64,000 nucleotides of DNA, from contig OY969802.1 in NCBI GenBank assembly GCA_963703235.1, positions 1,922,001 through 1,986,000 on the forward strand, written 5' to 3'. Of the stretch, positions 26,104 to 35,774 are shown piece by piece. Below the pieces are notes generated by a model that saw nothing but the letters and a program-made list of their open reading frames with translations, was not told the DNA's origin and did no database searches. Both the position numbers and the translations under genes were made by a program. Every line of letters starts with the position of its first letter. Positions within the stretch are counted from its first letter, which is position 1. This DNA is from VRUE01 sp963703235 (lineage in GTDB: Bacteria; Actinomycetota; Thermoleophilia; Solirubrobacterales; 70-9).

Positions 26104-29034
26104 GGGCGGCCTGCTCAGTTCCTCGAGCAGGAAGACGAACGACTCGTAGCGCTCGCCGGTGGCGCGGCTGAGGCCGATCTCGCAGGTGCGGTTGCTGGAG
26201 AGGTGGGCGTCGAAGTCGCGGCCGGCCAGCTCGGCGGCCTGGTCGGCGGTCGCGGCGGCGGTCAGCTCCGGGTGGGAGATGCCGCGGTCGCCGGCAAACC
26301 CGCAGCAGGTGGCGGAGGGGGCGACGAAGACGTCCTCGGCGAGGGCGCCGGCGAGCGAGTGCAGCCGCGGCGCCAGGCCCATGTGGCGGGTGGCGCAAGT
26401 TGGGTGCACGGTTGCCGAGCCGACCTTGCGGGCGATCTCCAGCCGCGGCAGCAGCCGGTCATGCGCCCAGGCGACCGAGTCGAATACCTGCAACTGCGCG
26501 AGCCGTCCGGCGTTCTCCTCGGAGAGGATCCCGTCTGCGGCGCCGTTCCCCCCGCCGACTCCCCCGCCCGCGAGGCCGGCAACCGCCTGCGTGCAGGAGC
26601 TGGCGTCGATCACGACGGGAAGCTCGCCTTCTCCGCTCCAGGCCCACAGTCGCTCGACCATCTCGTTCGCCTTCTGCCGGTGGGCGGCGGCGAACCCTTT
26701 CGAGCTCCAGGGCAGCCCGCAGCAGCTGCCCGCGACGTCGTCCGGGATCCAGACCGACAACCCGGCTCGGCAGGAGACCTCGACCAAAGCGTCGGCAAGG
26801 CCAAACCCCCGCCGACGGGCCTCAAAGCGGCCTATATCTCCACTTTCAGGCCCGTCGGCGGAGGGGGAGGCGAAGATGCGGTTGGTGCAGCTGGGGACGT
26901 AGACGGCGGCGGCGCCCTCGCGCGTCGTCTCGGGCAGCGCCGCCGATGCCGGGGCGGGCAGGCCCTTGCCGCGCTTCGTGCGGCGGACCAGGGGGCCGCC
27001 GATTCGCAGCGCCGCGCGCGAGGCGCGTTCGACCGTGCCCCAGCGCTTCGCCGCTCGCAGCGCCAGTGCTTCGGCCAGCTCGGTGTGGCGCTCGGTCCTC
27101 AGTTCCTTGACCAGCTTGCCGGTGTCGATCCCGACCGGACAGGCGAGCTGGCAGGAGCCGTCGGCGGCGCAGGTCTCCAGCGAGTCGTACTCGTACTCCT
27201 CCAGCAGCGCCCGCTGGACGGGCGAGCCCGGCTCCTGGCGCGCCATCTCGCGCCGCAGCACGATCCGCTGCCGCGGCGTCGTCGTCAGGTGGCGGCTGGG
27301 GCAGACCGGCTCGCAGAAGCCGCACTCGACGCAGGTCGTCGCCGACTCCTCGATCGGCGGCTGCGTTTTCAGGTTGCGCAGGTGGACGCCGGGGTCGCGG
27401 TTGAGGACCACGCCGGGCGCCAGCACGCCGTCCGGGTCGGCGAGCCGCTTCAGCCGCCACATCAGCTCGGTCGCCCTCTCCCCCCACTCGCGCTCGACGT
27501 ATGGGGCCATGTTGATCCCGGTCCCGTGCTCGGCCTTGAGCGAGCCGTCGTACTTGCCGACGATCAGCTCGACCAGCTTCGCCATGAAGGCCTCGTAGCG
27601 ATCGAGGTCCTCCTGCACGGCGAAGTCCGGCGTCAGCATGAAGTGGAGGTTGCCGGCGGAGGCGTGGCCGGCGACGCCGGGCAGGAAGCCGTGCTCGCCG
27701 AGCAGCGCCTGCAGGTCGCGGGCGCCCTCGGCGATCCGCTCCGGCGGCACGCAGACGTCCTCGACGATCAGCGCCGTGCCCGGCAGCCGCAGCCGGCCGA
27801 TCAGCCCGTGCAGGCCCTCGCGCACCCGCCAGGCCAGCTCGATCTCCTCCGCCTCGCGGGTGAACTCGACCGGGCGGATCGTCGTCGGGGCAGCGAAGAT
27901 CTCGTTCGCCTTGGCGACCTGGCCGTCCAGCTCGGCGTCGGTGGCGGCGCCGAGCTCGACCAGCAGCACCGCCGACTCCGGCGGCAGCTCCTTCCACCCC
28001 TCCGGCGCGCCGACCATGTTGTAGCTGGCGGTGATCAGGGCCGGCGCGACCATCAGCTCGACCGCGCTGGCGCCGGCGTCGACCAGGTCGCGAACCGGCG
28101 CGATCGCCTCGTCGATGCCGGGGAAGTGGACCCAGGCGGTGGTGGTGCGGGCGGGCAGCGGCACCGTCTCGAAGACCGCCTCGGCGACGAAGGCCAGCGT
28201 CCCCTCCGAGCCGACGATCAGGCGGCGGAAGATCTCGAGCGGCTGATCGGCATCGAGGAAGGCGCATAGCCGGTAGCCGGTCGTGTTCTTGATCGCGAAC
28301 TTGCGCCGGATCCGCTCGCTCAACTCGGGGTCGGCGCGGATCTCGTCGCGGATCGCCTCCAGGCCGGCAACCAGCTCCGGCTCCTCGGCGGCGAAGCGCT
28401 CGTCGGCGTCGGACGCGGCGGTGTCGATGGTCGTCCCCGAGGGCAGGACGAAGGTCAGCTCGCGGACGGTCGAGTAGGAGTCGTGGACGACGCCGCAGCG
28501 CATGCCGCCCGAGTTGTTGGCGATGACACCGCCGACGGTGGCGATGTCGGTGCTGGCCGGGTCGGGACCAAGCTTGCGCCCGTGCGGGGCGAGGACGCGG
28601 TTGGCGTGGCCGAGCACGGTGCCGGGCTTGACCCTGGCCAGGGCACCGCCGTCCTCGACCGCGACGCCGCGGAAGTGACGCCGCACGTCGACCAGGATGC
28701 CGTCGCTCTGCCCTTGCCCGTTGAGGCTGGTGCCGCCGGCGCGGAAGACGACCGGGACGCCGGACTCGCGGCCGTAGGCGAGCACCTTGGCGACGTCGGC
28801 GGCGTCGTGCGCCATCACCACGGCCTTCGGAAAGAGCCGGTAGGGACTGGCGTCGGAGGCGTAGCGGACGATGTCGCTGACGCGGGCCAGGACCCGGTCG
28901 GTGCCGAGCAGGGCCTCCAGCTCGCCGCGCAGCGGCTGCGGCGTACCGCCGGCGAGCTCGTCGGGGGCGCGGTCGGGGGCGGACTCGGCGGTCCGCGGGG
29001 CGAGCGCCGAAAGGTTCCGCTCGAGCAGGGCCAT
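26098..29034 (-). CDS. FAD-linked and Fe-S-binding 2-hydroxyacid oxidase (D-lactate dehydrogenase-like)
   Basis: A 978-residue fusion of a GlcD-type FAD oxidase and a GlpC/LutA-type iron-sulfur electron-transfer module. A PCMH-type FAD-binding domain (about residues 45-215) is followed by the FAD-oxidase C domain. 4Fe-4S motifs are 'CVECGFCEPVCP' near 565 and 'CAADGSCQLACPVG' near 620, and two CCG cysteine modules are in 'GSCCGLPWSSKGF' and 'ATCCGFAGDRG'. The enzyme should oxidise a D-2-hydroxyacid to the 2-oxoacid and pass electrons to the respiratory chain. It lies 12 bases downstream of a benzoylformate-decarboxylase-like gene, pointing to a mandelate-like or related substrate. A palindromic element adds about 21 residues near residue 730. 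Confidence 0.88.
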   Translation of the reverse strand: MALLERNLSALAPRTAESAPDRAPDELAGGTPQPLRGELEALLGTDRVLARVSDIVRYASDASPYRLFPKAVVMAHDAADVAKVLAYGRESGVPVVFRAGGTSLNGQGQSDGILVDVRRHFRGVAVEDGGALARVKPGTVLGHANRVLAPHGRKLGPDPASTDIATVGGVIANNSGGMRCGVVHDSYSTVRELTFVLPSGTTIDTAASDADERFAAEEPELVAGLEAIRDEIRADPELSERIRRKFAIKNTTGYRLCAFLDADQPLEIFRRLIVGSEGTLAFVAEAVFETVPLPARTTTAWVHFPGIDEAIAPVRDLVDAGASAVELMVAPALITASYNMVGAPEGWKELPPESAVLLVELGAATDAELDGQVAKANEIFAAPTTIRPVEFTREAEEIELAWRVREGLHGLIGRLRLPGTALIVEDVCVPPERIAEGARDLQALLGEHGFLPGVAGHASAGNLHFMLTPDFAVQEDLDRYEAFMAKLVELIVGKYDGSLKAEHGTGINMAPYVEREWGERATELMWRLKRLADPDGVLAPGVVLNRDPGVHLRNLKTQPPIEESATTCVECGFCEPVCPSRHLTTTPRQRIVLRREMARQEPGSPVQRALLEEYEYDSLETCAADGSCQLACPVGIDTGKLVKELRTERHTELAEALALRAAKRWGTVERASRAALRIGGPLVRRTKRGKGLPAPASAALPETTREGAAAVYVPSCTNRIFASPSADGPESGDIGRFEARRRGFGLADALVEVSCRAGLSVWIPDDVAGSCCGLPWSSKGFAAAHRQKANEMVERLWAWSGEGELPVVIDASSCTQAVAGLAGGGVGGGNGAADGILSEENAGRLAQLQVFDSVAWAHDRLLPRLEIARKVGSATVHPTCATRHMGLAPRLHSLAGALAEDVFVAPSATCCGFAGDRGISHPELTAAATADQAAELAGRDFDAHLSSNRTCEIGLSRATGERYESFVFLLEELSRPPD
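26806..26867 (-). repeat. Palindromic element inside the FAD/Fe-S oxidase gene
   Basis: Left arm 26806-26822 and right arm 26848-26867 pair as GCCGACGGGCCT with AGGCCCGTCGGC plus flanking C/G runs, around a TATAT centre. The encoded insert is 'DGPESGDIGRFEARRRG'. It is homologous in sequence and position of features to the element in dnaE2. Confidence 0.78.
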
Positions 29035-29046
29035 GCGTCAGTTATC

Positions 29047-30645
29047 TCAGAACAGCGACATCCCCGGCGCGACCGGGACTTCGACCAGCTCCGGCTGCGA
29101 GGAGGCCAGCGCCTTGGCGAGCGCGTCGCGGACCTCGTCGCGGCCCCGCGCCCGCTGCGTGCTGACCCCGTAGCCGGCGGCGACCGCAGCGACGTCGAGC
29201 TGGGGCAGGTCGAGGCCGGGCGCGCCCTGCACCGCCTCGACCTCGGCGAACCACTTGAGGATCGCGTACTCGCCGTTGTTGAGGACGAGGAAGGTGACCG
29301 GCACCTTGTGGGCGACGGCGCTCCAGAAGGCCGTGACGGCGTACTGGGTCGAGCCCTCGCCGAGCACGCAGACGACCGGGCGGTCGGGCTGGGCCAGCTG
29401 CACGCCGATCGACGCGGAGAGGCCGAAGCCGAGCCCGCCGCCGGCGCTGAAGTAGTAGCTGCCGGGCCGCGAGAGCCGCAACTGGTTGCGCAGCGCCAGG
29501 GTGCTGGCCGGAGACTCGAGGACGACGATGCCGTCCTCGGGAAGGACCTCGGCCAGCGCCGAGTGCACGGTCGAAGAGTTGAGCGGGTCCTCGGCGGGTA
29601 TTTCCTGCGGGCCGGCGTTCGGCTCGGGCGCGGGGCGCGAGGACTCCGGCGCCGCCTCCAGCAGGGCCTCCAGGGTCAGCCCGACGTCGGCGACGATCGC
29701 GTCGCCCATCGGGGCGCGGGCCGCCTCGTCGGGGTCGCTGGTGATCGCGACCAGCTTCGCTCCCTCGGGGAGCAGCGGCCCGGGGATGTGGGGGTAGTAG
29801 GGGAAGACCGAGCTGCCGGCGACGAGGACCAGGTCATGGCCCTCGAGCGTCTGCGCGACCGGCCCGATCGCCGGCGGCAGCACGCCGCGGAAGTTCGGGT
29901 GATTCTCCGGGAAGCCAAGCTGACCGCCGCCGGTGGCGGGCGTCGCCCAGACCGGCAGGCGCTGGCGCTCGGCCAGCCCGATCGCCGCCTCCCAGCCGCC
30001 GCTGGCGCCGATGTCGGGACCGGCGACGAGAACGGGATTAGTGGCCTCGTCGAGCTGCCTGGCGAGCTTCCCGATCGCCTCGGGGTCGGCGACGGCGCGG
30101 CCGTCGACGCGGCGGGCGATCGCCTCGCCGGCGGCGTCCCCGTCGACCTCGGCCTCCCAGTCGTCCATCGGGATCGAGACGAAGACGGGGCCCTGCGGCG
30201 GCAGCGAGGCGAGGTGGACGCCACGCGCCAGCGCCAGCGGCACGTCCTCGGCCCGAGGCGGCTCGTAGGCCCACTTGACCAGCGGGTGCGGCATCCGGAT
30301 CGCGTCGCGGTTGGTCAGGTTCGCCTGCAACGTCATCTGTGCCCGCACCTGCTGGCCGGCGGTGACCACCACCGGCGAGTGGTTTGCCTGAGCGTTGAAG
30401 ATCGCCCCCATCGCGTTGCCGACGCCGGGCGCGGTGTGGAGGTTGGCGATCGCCGGCTGGCCCGAGGCCTGGGCGAAGCCGTCGGCCATCCCGACCACGA
30501 CCGCCTCCTGCAGGCCGAGCACGTAGCGGAAGTCGCCGGGGAAGTCGGCGAGCATCGGCAGCTCGGTCGAGCCCGGGTTGCCGAACATCGTCGTCATCCC
30601 GTGGGCGCGGAATAGGTCGAAACTTGCTTCGCGGACAGTGGTCAT
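29047..30645 (-). CDS. Thiamine-diphosphate 2-oxoacid decarboxylase (benzoylformate decarboxylase-like)
   Basis: A 532-residue ThDP enzyme. It matches benzoylformate decarboxylase along its length: 'FGNPGSTELPML' (Ser of the active site), catalytic Glu in 'GLQEAVVVGMADG', 'ANLHTAPGVGNAMG' with the active-site His, 'DPDEAARAPMGDAIVADVG', and 'PGSYYFSAGGGLGFGLSASIGVQLA'. The cofactor motif reads 'GEGSTQYAVTAFW...NNGEYAIL', with Glu in place of the usual Asp of GDGS. The second active-site His of the Pseudomonas enzyme appears replaced by Tyr, with a His two residues later. ATG 30645 was chosen at 'MTTVREASFDLF'. It is the first gene of a two-gene operon with the 2-hydroxyacid oxidase, so the pair would convert a 2-hydroxyacid to an aldehyde. 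Confidence 0.85.
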   Translation of the reverse strand: MTTVREASFDLFRAHGMTTMFGNPGSTELPMLADFPGDFRYVLGLQEAVVVGMADGFAQASGQPAIANLHTAPGVGNAMGAIFNAQANHSPVVVTAGQQVRAQMTLQANLTNRDAIRMPHPLVKWAYEPPRAEDVPLALARGVHLASLPPQGPVFVSIPMDDWEAEVDGDAAGEAIARRVDGRAVADPEAIGKLARQLDEATNPVLVAGPDIGASGGWEAAIGLAERQRLPVWATPATGGGQLGFPENHPNFRGVLPPAIGPVAQTLEGHDLVLVAGSSVFPYYPHIPGPLLPEGAKLVAITSDPDEAARAPMGDAIVADVGLTLEALLEAAPESSRPAPEPNAGPQEIPAEDPLNSSTVHSALAEVLPEDGIVVLESPASTLALRNQLRLSRPGSYYFSAGGGLGFGLSASIGVQLAQPDRPVVCVLGEGSTQYAVTAFWSAVAHKVPVTFLVLNNGEYAILKWFAEVEAVQGAPGLDLPQLDVAAVAAGYGVSTQRARGRDEVRDALAKALASSQPELVEVPVAPGMSLF

Positions 30646-30713
30646 CGAGCGGAACCCTACCGCTGGGGTGCGGGTCTCAAGCCGACCGCCGTCGCGGTCG
30701 ATGGCAGGGGGAC

Positions 30714-31427
30714 ATGGCAAGGCAAGCGCGCAGAGCAGGCGGGGGACAGCAGTGGGCTGGTCGCCGGGTGGTTCTCTCCCTATTCGGCATCGTCGTGCTG
30801 CTCTCCTGCCCGGCCGCACCCGCGAGCGCGGCGGCCCCGCCGCCGACCCGCCTCGCCTTCGCGCCCGACGAAATCGTCCCGATCCCGGCCTCGATCCCGC
30901 ACGAAGAAGGCGACATGGTCGACCGCCGCATCGTCCCCAACCTGCGCTGGATCGCCCAGCGCTTCCCGATCTACGTCAGCGACGGCTACTCCGGCCGGCT
31001 GCCGGGCGGAGGCGAACACGTCGGCTGCCACGGCTGTCACGTGAAGAACTCCGACCACCACAACGGGCTCGCGGTCGACATCTCGCCACTGCACTGGAGC
31101 GACCGCTGCGACAGCAGCTGGCGTGGGATCACCCGCCTCGCCCGCTGGGCCGAGCCGCGACAGAACCGTCCGCGGGCGCCCTTCCGCTGGGTCGGCTACG
31201 ACGGCGACGCCGGCCACGGCTGCGGCCACCATCTCCACCTCTCCTGGGAACACGCCGAAGTGCGCGAGTTCCAGCTCGCCGAATGGGTCGAGGTCTTCGC
31301 CGTCAGCTTCCAGGGCATCTCCCCCACCCCGCGCCCCAATCGCAAGCCGGCGGAGCCGAAACCGCCGCCCTCGCCACCGGGTGGCGTCTCCTCAGTCCGC
31401 GCCGGCGGCCTCCCCGCGGGCGACTGA
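30714..31427 (+). CDS. Exported M15-like peptidase-fold protein
   Basis: A 237-residue protein with a signal peptide (about residues 18-45, ending 'ASAAAPPP'). The mature part holds a Zn-peptidase-like pattern: 'HHNGLAVDISPLHW' (His...Asp) and 'CGHHLHLSWEH' (His-x-His), as in VanY/M15 D-Ala-D-Ala carboxypeptidases. Extra cysteines in 'HVGCHGCHVKNSDHH' are unusual. The C-terminus is proline-rich. ATG 30714 has a GCAGGGGGA ribosome site. A role in peptidoglycan trimming is inferred from the fold pattern only. It is divergent from the decarboxylase gene. Confidence 0.65.
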   Translation: MARQARRAGGGQQWAGRRVVLSLFGIVVLLSCPAAPASAAAPPPTRLAFAPDEIVPIPASIPHEEGDMVDRRIVPNLRWIAQRFPIYVSDGYSGRLPGGGEHVGCHGCHVKNSDHHNGLAVDISPLHWSDRCDSSWRGITRLARWAEPRQNRPRAPFRWVGYDGDAGHGCGHHLHLSWEHAEVREFQLAEWVEVFAVSFQGISPTPRPNRKPAEPKPPPSPPGGVSSVRAGGLPAGD

Positions 31428-31450
31428 CCCCCGCTTGGCGGCCCGTCCCA

Positions 31451-31500
31451 GACGAGCCGTTAGTTGAATACCCCATGGGTGCATAACTCACGGCTCGTCC
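31451..31500. repeat. Palindromic repeat, copy 1 (shared with 40356-40410)
   Basis: GACGAGCCGT (31451-31460) pairs with ACGGCTCGTC; inner GTTAGTTGAATACCCC pairs imperfectly with GGGTGCATAACTCAC. The right arm (about 31475-31500) is identical over 26 bases to the right arm of the element at 40356-40410. It lies between two co-oriented genes and could act as terminator. Confidence 0.75.
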
Positions 31501-31526
31501 TCGGGCCGCTTCGTAGGATGCAGGCG

Positions 31527-32012
31527 ATGCGGCGCGTTCGCTTGACCATCGTCCTCGGCTTCGTGGCGGCGATCGTGCTCGGGACGATGGCCTGTGGTGA
31601 GGGGGACGACGGGACGCCGGTCGCCTGCCTCGACGGCAAGGGCGCCTACATCGGCGCGCTCGGCGACGCCCCGGGCCATGTGAGGCTGAGCGGCGAGGTG
31701 CCGATCTCCGATTGCCTGGCCGAGAACCAGCAGGGCGGCGAGCTGGCCGCCGTCGGCGCCACGATGGTGGCGGTCGCGACCCAGCTCAACCGCGAAGCGC
31801 GGGGGCAACCCGGCGGCAGCGCCACCGTCCAGCTCGGCTACCTGCTCGGCGCCGCCGAGCGCGGCGCCGGGGCGACCGAAGGGATCCACGCCGACCTGCT
31901 TCGTCGCCTCGACGCCACCGCTCGCTACAGGCCAAGCGGCTCCAAGCCACCCTCGGCGCCCTTCCAGCGCGCCTACGAGCGCGGCGTCGAGGCCGGGCTC
32001 GCAGGCGGCTGA
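31527..32012 (+). CDS. Small exported protein, probable lipoprotein
   Basis: A 161-residue protein with an N-terminal hydrophobic segment and a possible lipobox cysteine ('VLGTMACGEGDD', Cys near residue 23), which would anchor it to the outer face of the membrane. ATG 31527 is preferred to ATG 31518 because AGGA lies at ribosome-site distance. The mature part is acidic and Ala/Gly-rich with no recognised domain. It ends 39 bases before fumC and may be co-transcribed with it. Confidence 0.6.
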   Translation: MRRVRLTIVLGFVAAIVLGTMACGEGDDGTPVACLDGKGAYIGALGDAPGHVRLSGEVPISDCLAENQQGGELAAVGATMVAVATQLNREARGQPGGSATVQLGYLLGAAERGAGATEGIHADLLRRLDATARYRPSGSKPPSAPFQRAYERGVEAGLAGG

Positions 32013-32051
32013 ATACGCTTCGCGGCACACGAATCGACGGAGGCGACGACT

Positions 32052-33368
<1,317 letters not shown>

Positions 33369-33436
33369 GCGGTCTTGGTGACGTTGAGCATCGGAGCGAC
33401 CTGCTCGGTCCTGACGATCCTCATCTCTCCCCCTTC

Positions 33437-35263
33437 CTAAGAGCGCGGATCGTCGAGCAGCAGCTCGACGTTGCGGTCGTCGGGCTGGCCTTCGCCGATC
33501 GGGGCGCCGGTCTGCAGGTCGTTGAAGGACATCGTGCGGCCGGCCGAGGCGAGGTCGTTGAGGTCCATCCCGGAGGCCGGCGTGCCCGGTGGCGGCGCCA
33601 CCGACTGGCCGACGTGGTCGAGCAGGGTGCCGAAGATCGAGAGGGTGCCGTCGTTGTTGTCGAAGACCTCGAGCAGGCGGCTCTGCTGCGGCCAGTCGGC
33701 CTCGGCGGCGACGCGAATGCTCCAGAAGCCGCCCGGCCCGCTCGGGCTCGGATACGGGTTGACGACGTTGTCGTGCGAGTGGCCGGCGACCCAGGCGATC
33801 GCGTTGGGGAATTCGTGCATCAGGGCGACCGCGTCGGCTTCGAGGTGGATCGGCTGCGAGTTGCGCGGGTCGAGGTCGCAGCCGGGGTTGAGGTCATGAC
33901 CGTGCGAGTCGGCGAAGAGGCAGAAGGGCGCCAGCTCGTCGGCGGCGTCGGCCTGCAGGCTCTCCGGCGCGTGGTGGCTGAAGAGGACCGCCAGCTGGTC
34001 GGCAGCCGTGGCGGCTTCGAGCTGGCCCCGCAGCCATTTGAACTGGGGGTCGTCGATGTTGCCCTCGGAGGTGAAGTTGCCGGTCGGGGTGACGACGGTG
34101 CCGGCCTCGGCGACCGTGTCGAGCGCGATGAAGCGCATGCCGGGGGCGGGGCTCCAGGCGTAGTAGCCGGCGGCGCCTTTGGAGGCCGTCTCCTGGGCGG
34201 GGTCGATGAAGTCGAAGCCGTGCCCGTCGGCCTGGGCGCCGGCTTTGAAGACGTCCTTGTACTGCTTCTTGGAGACGAACTGCCGTTTCGGGTCGCCCGG
34301 CACCAGGATCAGGTTCTGCGGGCTGGTCAAGAGGGTGCTCAACAGTTTCACCGGGTCGAGCAGGGCGGAGAGGAAGCCGGCCGGGTTGTTCGGGTTGGCG
34401 ACCGGGATCATCGGCTTCAGGCAGCCGGTGGCGACCTGCTCGAAGGCCGCGTTGGCGGCGGCGTTGCCCTGCACGAGGGCGTCGTGGTTGCCGAAGGCGA
34501 CATAGGAAGGGACGCCGAGGCCGGTCGCGGTGAAGGCCTGCTGCGCCCTGTCCATCAGGCCCGGGTATTTAGGCCAGGCGGCGTGCGGCCCGGCGGGGAC
34601 GTCGGGGTCGTAGAACTCCGGGAAGGGTCCCTCGAACCAGTCGTCGTAGTCCTGGACGCCGGTGTAGCGGGCGGCCTCGGCGGCGCCGGGCACGAACAAG
34701 TTCGGGCAGAGCGGGTGCGAGTAGGTCGCTTTGCTGACGCCGCTGTTGGGATTAAGCGAGCCGCCCTCGAGCAGGGTGCGGACCCAGAGCGTCTCGTTCA
34801 GCTGCTGGCTGTCGGCGGCGTCGCCGGTCTCGATCGTGAAGTCCATCGCCCGGTGGGCGCCGGCGCCGTCGGCGACCGGGCTGGCGGCGGTGAACTGGTT
34901 GACCTGGCGGATCATCGCCTCGTCGATATGAGGGTTGAGCGCCTCCCACGGGCGCCAGGCGGCATTGAAGGGGGCGGTCGGGCTGGCCAGCGGGTCGATG
35001 ATCTCGACCCGGGCCGGCGACTCCTCGTCGGCCAGCTGGAAGTCGGAGAGCTGGCCGAAGTAGACGAGCGAGGCGCGGGTCGCGGCGCGCCCCGCGCCGG
35101 CGCTGGCGAGGTGCTGGCGCACGGCGTACGGCGCGCCGGCGCCGAGCTGGAGGAAGCGGTAGGCGCCGGGGCCGACCGGGACGATTCGCTGTTCGGTCGT
35201 CGCCTGCCCTTCGGTGTCGGAGGGAGCGGCGGCTGCCGCCGGCGAGACGATTGCCGTCGCCAC
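33437..35263 (-). CDS. TIGR03767-family metallophosphoesterase, exported
   Basis: A calcineurin-like phosphoesterase of about 608 residues in the actinobacterial TIGR03767 group. Metal-binding phrases include 'VYFGQLSDFQLADEESPAR', 'IETGDAADSQQ', 'VAFGNHDALVQGN', 'AVLFSHHAPESL' and 'WVAGHSHDNVV'. GTG 35263 is the only ordinary start in frame, but it would leave a signal sequence of only about 12 residues. In-frame codons upstream encode 'IKVRILISIVVATAIVSP', a proper hydrophobic core, with only rare ATT or CTG codons as possible starts before the stop at 35327. Either a non-canonical start or an uncorrected base error is involved. Confidence 0.85.
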   Translation of the reverse strand: MATAIVSPAAAAAPSDTEGQATTEQRIVPVGPGAYRFLQLGAGAPYAVRQHLASAGAGRAATRASLVYFGQLSDFQLADEESPARVEIIDPLASPTAPFNAAWRPWEALNPHIDEAMIRQVNQFTAASPVADGAGAHRAMDFTIETGDAADSQQLNETLWVRTLLEGGSLNPNSGVSKATYSHPLCPNLFVPGAAEAARYTGVQDYDDWFEGPFPEFYDPDVPAGPHAAWPKYPGLMDRAQQAFTATGLGVPSYVAFGNHDALVQGNAAANAAFEQVATGCLKPMIPVANPNNPAGFLSALLDPVKLLSTLLTSPQNLILVPGDPKRQFVSKKQYKDVFKAGAQADGHGFDFIDPAQETASKGAAGYYAWSPAPGMRFIALDTVAEAGTVVTPTGNFTSEGNIDDPQFKWLRGQLEAATAADQLAVLFSHHAPESLQADAADELAPFCLFADSHGHDLNPGCDLDPRNSQPIHLEADAVALMHEFPNAIAWVAGHSHDNVVNPYPSPSGPGGFWSIRVAAEADWPQQSRLLEVFDNNDGTLSIFGTLLDHVGQSVAPPPGTPASGMDLNDLASAGRTMSFNDLQTGAPIGEGQPDDRNVELLLDDPRS

Positions 35264-35340
35264 GACTATTGAAATCAGAATCCTGACCTTAATGGCGGCG
35301 ACATTACCAAAAACTGTGTAAGGACGCTAGCCCTGCACGG

Positions 35341-35772
35341 TCAAGGCGGCTGCCGAGTCGGACTGCTCGAGCGACGCAGGCGCGCGGCGTCGACGAGCCT
35401 CTCGCTGCGGCGCAAAGCCCGCTTCCGCTGCTCGGCGCTGACTGGCGTCGGCCCGTACTCGGCGCGGCTCTTCATCTGCAGAAGAGCGCGCAGATCCGCG
35501 CCCAGCTCTTTGCCGTCGGGTCTTACCTTCGAGAGCTCGGCGATCGCCTGATTGTGATCGTCTCCTTGGACGTGGTGACCGAGCGCCTCGCAGCAGATCG
35601 CGTCGGAAGCGGCGATCCCGGCATGGATGCAGAGGGTGACGAAGGCATCGCCGACGTCGGCTTCATCGTCGGCAAGATCTCGAATCGTCTCAGCGGCGGC
35701 TCGGAATTGCTCTGCCTTGCGGAGGCGGCCCGCGGCGGTACCGTCCTCGCACTCGCGGATTCGAGTCACCAT
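35341..35772 (-). CDS. HEPN-domain protein, probable toxin of a HEPN/MNT pair
   Basis: A 143-residue helical protein with a HEPN-like layout: 'AEQFRAAAETIRDLADDEADVGDAFVTLCIHAGIAASDAIC' followed by 'AIAELSKV...LLQMKSRAEYGP'. The R-x-E-Y element near the end corresponds to the conserved C-terminal motif of the 'minimal HEPN' families. It starts 2 bases after the nucleotidyltransferase stop, so the two are translated together. By analogy with HepT/MntA, HEPN would be an RNase toxin silenced by AMP transfer from the MNT partner. Whether this copy is an active RNase cannot be seen. Confidence 0.7.
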   Translation of the reverse strand: MVTRIRECEDGTAAGRLRKAEQFRAAAETIRDLADDEADVGDAFVTLCIHAGIAASDAICCEALGHHVQGDDHNQAIAELSKVRPDGKELGADLRALLQMKSRAEYGPTPVSAEQRKRALRRSERLVDAARLRRSSSPTRQPP

Positions 35773-35774
35773 CG

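Noticed and set aside
28483..30615. 710-residue open frame antisense to the oxidase and decarboxylase genes
   Set aside because: It mirrors two well-supported genes and has compositional, not family-like, sequence.
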